Virus record (IMG/VR): IMGVR_UViG_3300017735_000081
Span: 1 to 26,950 of that record
Direction: 5' to 3' (one strand)
Length of the DNA stretch: 26,950 nt
Source: a virus
Below the pieces are notes generated by a model. The model was not told where the DNA came from. It saw only the letters and a list, made by a program, of their open reading frames with translations, and made no database searches. Positions 19,923 to 25,474 of the stretch are shown here, piece by piece. The first letter of the stretch is position 1. Each line of letters opens with the position of its first letter. The position numbers and the translations under genes are program-made.

Positions 19923-20857
19923 TACATGAAACTTTCTAATGTATTTTCTGAAATGCCCCAGTTCATACGACGATAGTACATCGGATTAAGATGGACTGAC
20001 TGAGGTTTTTCCATTCTTTCTGCAGCATAACGTTCTTCATCCATATCATACCACGCTTGAGGTGCTTTTACTAATTTCATTTCATAAATTTTCATACACC
20101 CTTCAATATTCCAAGCTGCTAGCATTCTTTCACCCCTGTCTCCCCAAAATGGTTTGCCTTTATAGTAACCAGTTTTAGGCAGCTTGCGGCCTTCGAATTC
20201 AATAGGCCATGGTACGGCATATTCCACTTCAATGCCAAGACTTCTGCCAAAATCAGAATAAGCTTCGACCATTTTATAGATGCTGCTTTCAACCCTGCAC
20301 AAATGGTGACGCACATCAATATTACCAAGAGATATAGTAACACCTTTATGATGTGGTTTGATATGAGATCTGATATAAGCAAAGTCTTCTTTTATCTGAC
20401 CAAACAATGTAGTCCCATCTTGTTTGACTACACTACTATTCTTCGGTGCGTATGCACACACGTGGCTATCACCAATCGCTAACCATTCGTGTGGTAAATC
20501 ACTACCTACAAGAGACTTAGCTTCAGAAAGCTTCTCAGTTATAGCATCACACCATACTTTATCTATAACGTCTTTTCGCTTCTTTAACTGAGCGCCATAG
20601 TCGACTGGAGGACCGTCAAGCACTGTTATTGTTTCTGATGCAAGTAAGTTATCAATCCAATCCTTAATAACTTCAGTAAAACCTCCCATAAGATTAATGC
20701 TTCCGCCAAAGTTAGCACCAGGCAAAAGATAGACATCTTTATGCTTTCCATTTGTATGGTCAATAGGTACGCCAAGATTTTCTGACCAAGTCCTGGCATA
20801 ACCATAGCTATGGCTCGATTCTTTCTTTGGTATTTTACTAAAGGTTCCGACTATCAT
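19922..20857 (-). CDS. SGNH/GDSL-type hydrolase-like protein
   Basis: 311 residues. A-I-G-D-S-H at 128-132 places Ser131 in the block I motif, L-G-N-I-D at 177-181 gives block III Asn179, and S-V-H-L-N-P at 287-292 gives the catalytic His289. The usual order Ser-Asn-His is kept. About 120 residues precede the Ser motif and contain G-P-P-V-D-Y-G near 82-88; they may be a separate domain. SGNH enzymes cleave or transfer acyl groups (esterases, acyltransferases). No signal peptide, so it acts in the cytoplasm. Coupled to the dCMP deaminase (overlap ATGA) and PLP genes, it may act on a modified nucleotide or DNA; that is inference. Confidence 0.8.
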   Translation of the reverse strand: MIVGTFSKIPKKESSHSYGYARTWSENLGVPIDHTNGKHKDVYLLPGANFGGSINLMGGFTEVIKDWIDNLLASETITVLDGPPVDYGAQLKKRKDVIDKVWCDAITEKLSEAKSLVGSDLPHEWLAIGDSHVCAYAPKNSSVVKQDGTTLFGQIKEDFAYIRSHIKPHHKGVTISLGNIDVRHHLCRVESSIYKMVEAYSDFGRSLGIEVEYAVPWPIEFEGRKLPKTGYYKGKPFWGDRGERMLAAWNIEGCMKIYEMKLVKAPQAWYDMDEERYAAERMEKPQSVHLNPMYYRRMNWGISENTLESFM

Positions 20858-21294
20858 TCTACAAACTCATATGTTATACCTGCTTCGTTGAACAGTATTT
20901 CTGAGTGGCCCCAAGATTTTTTCCAATTTTCTTTTATTTCTTGTTTCGGCATAACAACACGCTTAATACCCACTTGAATCACGCCTTTTGCACACTCAGA
21001 GCACACAGGCAAACCAGTGACATATATTGTGGATTGATCTAAAGACACGCCGTTATATGTGGCGTTATAGATCAAGTTTTGTTCGGCATGCACGATATAT
21101 TGGTACTTAAGTTCTCTATCATTTAAACGCGCCCCACCATCAAATATGCCTCGAGGGAATCCATTATATCCTTGCGCTAAAACCTGACCTTTAGATCCTA
21201 CAGCTACCGCGCCAATTTGCGACGATGGATCTTTAGACCAGGTTCCTACTGTTCTAGCAAGTTCTAAGTAACGAAGATCCCATTTATTACTCAT
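20854..21294 (-). CDS. cd: dCMP deaminase
   Basis: 146 residues. The H69-A-E71 motif and P-V-C98-S-E-C101 supply the zinc ligands and proton shuttle of the cytidine/deoxycytidylate deaminase fold; the G-Y-N-G-F-P-R-G motif near 42-49 is typical of dCMP deaminases. It converts dCMP to dUMP for dTTP synthesis, as T4 cd does. Length is a little shorter than T4's enzyme. The 4-base overlap with the TS-fold gene shows they are made together, so the phage balances dCMP between hydroxymethylation and deamination. Start chosen at M-S-N-K-W-D-L-R. Confidence 0.93.
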   Translation of the reverse strand: MSNKWDLRYLELARTVGTWSKDPSSQIGAVAVGSKGQVLAQGYNGFPRGIFDGGARLNDRELKYQYIVHAEQNLIYNATYNGVSLDQSTIYVTGLPVCSECAKGVIQVGIKRVVMPKQEIKENWKKSWGHSEILFNEAGITYEFVE

Positions 21295-21995
21295 CGCACT
21301 AACTCAAAGTGACGCTCATATACATGAAGATTTTGAACCTGCCAGATCATCATACCAGGTTCAATGGCTGTACCATTTCCATTTGAAGTACGTTCAAAGC
21401 GTCTGAAATTATAATCGTCACACAATTTTTGTACTACGTGCATTTGCCATGCGTTATCATTCTTATATCCAAAGACCACATCATTAGATCTCATTTGCAC
21501 AACAGAATGTAGTAGGCCGTCACGAACATAATACGTGACTGCATTAGTACAAATAAAATCATTCTTGCCATTGTCTTTATAGTCTACCCAGATATTAGGG
21601 CGGTTGTAGACCATAGTGGCACGTCTACCGTCAGGATGTTCTAAAAGCTCTGTCAGTACATTATCATATTGATTGTGATATGAGTCACTAAAAATAAGTT
21701 TGCCATAGTTGGAATTAATTTCACCATGATGGTTGGCAGCATACTTCCATGCATCAGGCGGACCTCGATGCTCACCATAAATGTCATTAATATTAGTTGA
21801 CATATTATGATACCATAATAATTCTTGGTTAATATATCCTTGATTTGGCTGTCCGAAGATTGAAGGTTCGGTGGCAACAAACGACGCGCCGATTAATTCA
21901 ATAGTTTTAGCGCCAGTTTTATCTATAGTGAATGCTTCATCATTGAGCTCACCTATAAAAAACCGGCGGATATCTTCTACGCTATCCATTCTCAT
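21291..21995 (-). CDS. Thymidylate-synthase-fold nucleotide hydroxymethylase
   Basis: 234 residues. TS landmarks are present: E-L-L-W-Y (58-62), G-E-x-x-x-x-Y-G-K (91-99), D-G-R-R (122-125), Cys149 in F-I-C-T-N as the nucleophile, R169-S-N-D172-V-V-F-G, and H224-V-Y226. T4 gp42 and phage hmdU enzymes share this fold and make 5-hydroxymethyl dCMP or dUMP with methylene-THF. At the base-selecting position (Asn177 of E. coli TS) the simplest ungapped alignment gives Asp180 (K-N-D-N), as in dCMP hydroxymethylase. The protein lacks the usual C-terminal extension of TS. A separate ThyX in the same window makes ordinary thymidylate, so this enzyme is likely dedicated to a modified base. Confidence 0.85.
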   Translation of the reverse strand: MRMDSVEDIRRFFIGELNDEAFTIDKTGAKTIELIGASFVATEPSIFGQPNQGYINQELLWYHNMSTNINDIYGEHRGPPDAWKYAANHHGEINSNYGKLIFSDSYHNQYDNVLTELLEHPDGRRATMVYNRPNIWVDYKDNGKNDFICTNAVTYYVRDGLLHSVVQMRSNDVVFGYKNDNAWQMHVVQKLCDDYNFRRFERTSNGNGTAIEPGMMIWQVQNLHVYERHFELVR

Positions 21996-22312
21996 TATTC
22001 ATCTCCTGTTATATAGCGATCATCCATATGATGATGCCCATCTGATATGTGCTGCATTAGTATCATTAATTGTGTGGTGGCGTGTGCAAGATGACTATAG
22101 CCTGATTCAGGATCTAGATCTTCACCATTCCAGAATGAATTAAGGTGGCGTTGAATAGACGAATATGTACGAGACCATTCTGTACAATGTCCGTCATCAC
22201 GCCAATTGTTAGTACCGTATTTATTAGCGCCAAAGCCAAGTACTTCTGCAACTTGGGTCAGCGAATCGATGGGTACTAGTGCGTGCGGGGCTTTTCCATT
22301 ATCATATTTCAT
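21995..22312 (-). CDS. DUF5664-like protein (dATP/dGTP pyrophosphohydrolase domain)
   Basis: 105 residues. K-Y-D-N-G-K-A-P-H-A-L-V-P, then F-G-A-N-K-Y-G-T-N-N-W-R, then R-H-L-N-S-F-W-N-G-E-D-L-D-P-E-S-G-Y-S-H-L-A-H-A is the signature I know as DUF5664, annotated as a dATP/dGTP diphosphohydrolase-type domain. Such enzymes hydrolyse dNTPs to dNMPs and can purge normal nucleotides in phages with modified DNA. No clear ribosome binding site precedes the ATG; the upstream gene stops two bases before it. It opens the core of the base-modification operon together with the hydroxymethylase gene, which starts at its stop. Confidence 0.85.
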   Translation of the reverse strand: MKYDNGKAPHALVPIDSLTQVAEVLGFGANKYGTNNWRDDGHCTEWSRTYSSIQRHLNSFWNGEDLDPESGYSHLAHATTQLMILMQHISDGHHHMDDRYITGDE

Positions 22313-22314
22313 AA

Positions 22315-22752
22315 TTATATTCTATCATATTCTAGTGGATATGTAAACCTATTATTTTTATTAATATGTTTTAGTGCATCTTTTGCATCAACATAATCTA
22401 AGATTTTATACTCGACTACTTGGTTTTCTTCAAGAGGACCAGGCCATGGTCTAGACCACATCCAAATTCCAAGTTTATCAATGCGGCCATTGCGTATTTG
22501 TTTTTGAATATATTCTGACACATGAACACCAGACTTAGAATACATCTTATAGTCAATGGATCCAAGCATCTGATGATATGTATCATATTCATAGCCATCA
22601 TACAAAGTCTGAAATTTATCGACCTTTGCTTGGTGGAATTCTACGAATTCAGAATCCCACCGAAAATAAGGGTTCGGTCGATTATCTTCGTTGACTTTTT
22701 CGTCACGCTGAATAATAAAAGCTTTGTCGACCTTAGCTTTAAAGTGTGTCAT
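22315..22752 (-). CDS. Hypothetical protein of the modification operon
   Basis: 145 residues: M-T-H-F-K-A-K-V-D-K-A-F-I-I, then F-R-W-D-S-E-F-V-E-F-H-Q-A-K-V-D-K-F, then G-I-W-M-W-S-R-P-W-P-G-P-L-E-E-N-Q-V-V-E-Y-K. It is soluble, aromatic-rich, with no motif I can assign. The ATG overlaps the upstream TGA (ATGA). Its last codons coincide with a second promoter-like sequence (22319-22347). The operon context suggests nucleotide metabolism or DNA modification, but the sequence itself does not show it. Confidence 0.7.
   Translation of the reverse strand: MTHFKAKVDKAFIIQRDEKVNEDNRPNPYFRWDSEFVEFHQAKVDKFQTLYDGYEYDTYHQMLGSIDYKMYSKSGVHVSEYIQKQIRNGRIDKLGIWMWSRPWPGPLEENQVVEYKILDYVDAKDALKHINKNNRFTYPLEYDRI
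22319..22347 (-). promoter_or_regulatory. Sigma70-like promoter inside gene end
   Basis: Minus strand TTTACA (22347-22342), 17-base spacer, TAGAAT (22324-22319). It matches the promoter at 23953-23981 closely (GTTTACA and the shared segment ATATGATAGAATAT). The predicted start falls on or beside the A of the ATG at 22312, which has no ribosome binding site, so a leaderless message is possible. Confidence 0.55.
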
Positions 22753-22919
22753 ATTACTCCGCGTTCCATAAGTTGAAAGACTTCAAACGCCACTTCATCA
22801 AACTCCTCTTGCGAAGATTGAGAGAAGTCAAAGCCGAGACCACCCATATTATCAAAGATTTTTTCTGCATAATCTAATGTGCAGTTAAACATTTTTTCAA
22901 TTTCACGAATATACAACAT
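22749..22919 (-). CDS. Small acidic hypothetical protein (56 aa)
   Basis: 56 residues: M-L-Y-I-R-E-I-E-K-M-F-N-C-T-L-D-Y-A-E-K-I-F-D-N-M-G-G-L-G-F-D-F-S-Q and a C-terminal helix ending M-E-R-G-V-I. It was read directly from the gap between the promoter at 22935-22973 and the next gene. A GGAG site precedes the ATG and its TGA overlaps the next ATG by four bases (ATGA). It is the first gene of the modification operon. Helical and acidic, it could be a regulator or an inhibitor, but no family is visible. Confidence 0.75.
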   Translation of the reverse strand: MLYIREIEKMFNCTLDYAEKIFDNMGGLGFDFSQSSQEEFDEVAFEVFQLMERGVI

Positions 22920-22934
22920 TTATTTTTCTCCATT

Positions 22935-22973
22935 TGATATAACCATACTACACTATTCCAAATCGTTTGTACA
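22935..22973 (-). promoter_or_regulatory. Repeated sigma70-like promoter, copy 3
   Basis: Minus strand TGTACA (22973-22968), 17-base spacer, TAGTAT (22950-22945), identical over 39 bases to copy 2. It directly follows the terminator and should start the operon from 22919 down to 18032. A start near 22938 leaves about 19 bases before the ATG. Confidence 0.85.
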
Positions 22974-22974
22974 T

Positions 22975-23000
22975 AAAAAAATGCGCCGAAGCGCATTTTA
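22975..23000 (-). terminator. Rho-independent terminator with UUCG loop
   Basis: Minus strand: AAAATGCGC, loop TTCG, GCGCATTTTTT, stem arms 22981-22986 and 22991-22996 (extendable by A-T pairs). A T-run follows. It closes the Na+/phosphate transporter transcript 31 bases after the stop at 23031. Confidence 0.9.
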
Positions 23001-23030
23001 GTTTTGTTTGTAATCAATAACTTAGAATTT

Positions 23031-23513
23031 TTATCCAAATCTAGCTAAATATTGTCCTATTCGACCTACAAAAGGTAGAAGCATAAGAGCCATAAGTAAG
23101 TTCATTCCCGTATGAGCCATAGCAATTCGTAGTGTGTCACCTTTTGGCATTCCATCAGAGACAAACAAACCAGCTAGCCATATTGTACCTGTCGTGCCGA
23201 TGTTAGCGCCAAGCACACAAGCAATAGCTGCCGGCAGTGGTAAAGCACCAGAAGCGACTAGTGCAATAATAGCAGTAGTAGATAGTGAAGACGATTGCCA
23301 TAGCAATGTCATGATGATTCCGCCGAAGAACATATAGATCGGACTGCCTAGAAACCAGTTAAGGTGTTCCATATTCCCCATAGATTTCATTCCACCTGAG
23401 AATGTCTTAAGTCCAATATAAAAAATGACCAGCCCAACAAGGGCTGTTATCATCGGGTTTCCTAGATCCATCTTCTTTACCTTTTTCCAAAGTTTTTTAC
23501 CTTCATTTTTCAT
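23031..23513 (-). CDS. Half-length Na+/phosphate cotransporter (NptA/SLC34-like)
   Basis: 160 residues with about four hydrophobic segments. L-V-G-L-V-I-F-Y-I-G-L-K-T-F-S-G-G-M-K-S-M at about 25-45, then the family hallmark Q-S-S-S at 73-76 followed by L-S-T-T-A-I-I-A-L-V-A-S-G-A-L-P-L and G-A-N-I-G-T-T at 102-108, match one repeat of the Na_Pi_cotrans family. Full proteins carry two inverted repeats and are over 300 residues; only the first is here, so function would need dimerisation. The start overlaps the MazG-like stop by one base. It would import phosphate during infection; as a host-derived metabolic gene this is inference. Confidence 0.85.
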   Translation of the reverse strand: MKNEGKKLWKKVKKMDLGNPMITALVGLVIFYIGLKTFSGGMKSMGNMEHLNWFLGSPIYMFFGGIIMTLLWQSSSLSTTAIIALVASGALPLPAAIACVLGANIGTTGTIWLAGLFVSDGMPKGDTLRIAMAHTGMNLLMALMLLPFVGRIGQYLARFG

Positions 23514-23926
23514 TAGACGATGCTCGGCAGATCGCCATGATTGCCTTCATGAGATGGCGGAGTCCAACCCCCTGGCTTTAATAAATCAGGTAAACCAAAA
23601 CGATTAGGCCGTCCAGGCTTTACGCCAGGTTCTTTTGCCATATTGGCATCATAGATCTTATTCCATGCCTCATTAGCATCAACACCCATTACATCAAGAG
23701 TGCCAATAGCAAATACGCACATATCAATTAGGCCGTCAACAACTTCCTCTGCATCAGAATTATTAATAGCAGACAGCGTCTCTTGGTATTCTTCACCAAT
23801 CATAAGCATACGAAACATAAGATATTTCTGCATCAAAGCTTTGTCGCCACGATTAGCTTGAAACCAATCGTGTACACCAAACTTGTCGTGCATGTTTTCA
23901 ATATCATTTACCCAATTATCACTCAT
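23513..23926 (-). CDS. MazG-like nucleotide pyrophosphohydrolase
   Basis: 137 residues, all helical. E45-E-Y-Q-E49 and E60-E-V-V-D64-G-L-I-D68 give the E-x-x-E and E-x-x-D metal-binding motifs of the MazG/PRA-PH superfamily, and Y-D-A-N-M-A-K near 92-98 is the usual C-terminal landmark. Such enzymes hydrolyse NTPs or dNTPs to NMP and PPi, or in phages may cut (p)ppGpp-related pools. The C-terminal tail is rich in Pro and Gly. A good promoter (23953-23981) and AAGGAG site precede it. It forms a two-gene unit with the transporter. Confidence 0.85.
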   Translation of the reverse strand: MSDNWVNDIENMHDKFGVHDWFQANRGDKALMQKYLMFRMLMIGEEYQETLSAINNSDAEEVVDGLIDMCVFAIGTLDVMGVDANEAWNKIYDANMAKEPGVKPGRPNRFGLPDLLKPGGWTPPSHEGNHGDLPSIV

Positions 23927-23952
23927 TTAATTCTCCTTGTATCATATAGCAT

Positions 23953-23981
23953 ATTCTATCATATTTGTGGAATATTGTAAA
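23953..23981 (-). promoter_or_regulatory. Sigma70-like early promoter
   Basis: Minus strand TTTACA (23981-23976), 17-base spacer, TAGAAT (23958-23953). The start falls about 20 bases before the MazG-like ATG. Preceded by G, the -35 reads GTTTACA as in T4 early promoters. Confidence 0.8.
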
Positions 23982-23989
23982 CATCTAAT

Positions 23990-24433
23990 TTATGGCTTAT
24001 ACGTTTTATTTTTACCATTATGCTCATTACATGTCACACTTACAACACTGCACCTACCACCTGTTACATTTGCAACCGTCTTACTAATTTCTTTATGCGC
24101 CATATATGCAAAATGTTCTGTACTAACTATAGGAACAATTTTAATTTGAGCCAGTCCTCTGCCTTCTAGTAATTTAAATGTTTTAAGCTGGGGATCAGAT
24201 TCTAATAAAATAACTTTATACGCAAAATTATTTTCTAACCATTTGTTAAATGTTTTTAAAGTATTAAAATCTATTACTGCCCCATTTGCATCTAGCTCAT
24301 CGCATTTAAAATCTACACTAAACGTTAATGAATAGCCATGTAAAAACTGATCATGCAGTGTAGAATTTAAATGCCTAAGGCACCCTTGTAATTCATTATT
24401 ACACCCATAAGTTTTTGTACTATAGTAAGCCAA
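23990..24433 (-). CDS. PTPS/QueD-like protein (6-carboxytetrahydropterin synthase fold)
   Basis: 147 residues. The T-fold pattern is visible: F-L-H-G-Y-S-L-T-F-S-V (30-40), the G-A-V-I-D-F-N-T-L-K-T-F motif (51-62), the S-T-E-H-F-A (104-109) equivalent of P-T-x-E-N, and the closing S-V-V-S-V-T-C-N-E-H (129-138). Typical QueD has L-H-G-H-S with two zinc His; here the second is Tyr34, and the usual lone His before it is not clear, so metal binding may be altered. QueD makes the 7-deazaguanine precursor. No other preQ0 or DpdA gene is in the window. Overlaps the upstream gene by 14 bases. Confidence 0.7.
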   Translation of the reverse strand: MAYYSTKTYGCNNELQGCLRHLNSTLHDQFLHGYSLTFSVDFKCDELDANGAVIDFNTLKTFNKWLENNFAYKVILLESDPQLKTFKLLEGRGLAQIKIVPIVSTEHFAYMAHKEISKTVANVTGGRCSVVSVTCNEHNGKNKTYKP

Positions 24434-24656
24434 GTTGTCCCTTCTCTAATTTTTTAATACCTAGAGCCCAGTTTTCAGCTGCCGATTCTACATACGATAA
24501 AGCTTTGCCAGGAAATTCTTCTTCAAACTTTAAAACATCATTTAGGCCGTTAAAGTATTTTATATAAAACATTTCATTCTTTGCGTCTATTTTTACTTCA
24601 CAATAGTCATCAGTGTCTGATTCGTCTTTGTAATACGTAGAGATTAATCGGCCCAT
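24420..24656 (-). CDS. Small conserved phage protein
   Basis: 78 residues: M-G-R-L-I-S-T-Y-Y-K-D-E, then F-Y-I-K-Y-F-N-G-L-N-D-V and the C-terminal L-S-Y-V-E-S-A-A-E-N-W-A-L-G-I-K-K-L. The latter, Y-V-E-S-A-A-E-N-W-A-L-G, I recall as recurring in T4-like marine phages next to thyX, with no assigned role. Follows ThyX by two bases and leads into the QueD-like gene. Soluble, mixed alpha and beta by eye. Function unknown. Confidence 0.75.
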   Translation of the reverse strand: MGRLISTYYKDESDTDDYCEVKIDAKNEMFYIKYFNGLNDVLKFEEEFPGKALSYVESAAENWALGIKKLEKGQLGLL

Positions 24657-24658
24657 TT

Positions 24659-25345
24659 TTATTCTCCTATAAAGTTTTGAATACTTGGATAAATTTGTCC
24701 TATAGCTTCAGCGACAGACAAGGCTAAGTCCATATGTTCTTTTTGTGTACCATTAGCAGATCTTAGTTCAATATAATGAATCCATGACCTAATAGTACCA
24801 TTTACATACACCCTTGAAACAGTATTTCCTTCGGGCAATACGGCCCTTGCCTGCTCTTTTGCGATACCATTATCTATAGCCCAACTATAGGCCATTTTAG
24901 CAGTTTCAATAACCGCCATCTGCTTATTCGCCCATTCATCTTCAAGAGCCATATCATTATTTTCGACGCTGTTCTGGCGATTCTTAGGATCTTGTAACCT
25001 TGCATCTCTTAAGACAAAATCTGTATCTAAGTCTCTGATATCAGCATATCGCTGCGAGAATTCTTGAAACGAAAAAGATCTATGCCTTAGTAATTGTCTA
25101 GCAATGTCACGTGTTGTTTCAATCTCAATGCACGCAGACGCCATTTCAAATGGGCTCCAATGCCGATGCTTAATTAAATAATCTAAAAGCTTAGCAGTTG
25201 TCTTAGTATTCGCTTGATTTGATGGATTAGAAACTCTTGCACAATATGCAACTAAATCTTGAATATTTTCAAGTCCCATAATCCCAGGTTCACCTGAGTG
25301 AACGTGCTTTACGGGTTGGCTGTATGATATAAGACGGCTTTTCAT
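24659..25345 (-). CDS. thyX: Flavin-dependent thymidylate synthase ThyX
   Basis: 228 residues. The ThyX signature RHR-x7-S is present: R87-H-R89, then S97, followed by Q-R-Y (98-100). A Y-C-A-R-V-S-N-P motif at about 34-41, H-R-H-W-S-P-F-E at 60-67 and the C-terminal T-I-R-S-W-I-H-Y-I-E-L-R also fit. ThyX methylates dUMP using FAD, NADPH and methylene-THF. Length matches bacterial and phage ThyX. Its ATG overlaps the stop of the 39-residue gene by one base. With the dCMP deaminase downstream, it completes a phage dTMP route independent of the TS-fold protein at 21.3-22.0 kb. Confidence 0.96.
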   Translation of the reverse strand: MKSRLISYSQPVKHVHSGEPGIMGLENIQDLVAYCARVSNPSNQANTKTTAKLLDYLIKHRHWSPFEMASACIEIETTRDIARQLLRHRSFSFQEFSQRYADIRDLDTDFVLRDARLQDPKNRQNSVENNDMALEDEWANKQMAVIETAKMAYSWAIDNGIAKEQARAVLPEGNTVSRVYVNGTIRSWIHYIELRSANGTQKEHMDLALSVAEAIGQIYPSIQNFIGE

Positions 25346-25464
25346 TATTTGCCCTGTCCTCTATACTTTTTATATCCACGTTTTTTATGTTTATTCATCG
25401 ATGCCATCTTAACGTTTCTACGCCCGATGCATGTCTTCTTTGAATTAGTAAAACCTTTTGCCAT
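25345..25464 (-). CDS. Tiny basic protein (39 aa) upstream of thyX
   Basis: 39 residues, very basic: M-A-K-G-F-T-N-S-K-K-T-C-I-G-R-R-N-V-K-M, then A-S-M-N-K-H-K-K-R-G-Y-K-K-Y-R-G-Q-G-K. Read directly from the gap between helicase and ThyX. I recall such K-Y-R-G-Q-G-(K/R) mini-proteins in the same place in marine T4-like phages. The size and charge suggest RNA or DNA binding; nothing more can be said. The TAATG overlap with thyX supports translation. Confidence 0.8.
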   Translation of the reverse strand: MAKGFTNSKKTCIGRRNVKMASMNKHKKRGYKKYRGQGK

Positions 25465-25474
25465 TATCTATTCC

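Noticed and set aside
23990-24433. Full 7-deazaguanine (DpdA-type) DNA modification pathway
   Set aside because: Only a QueD-like gene is present; no FolE, QueE, QueC or DpdA is seen in this window.
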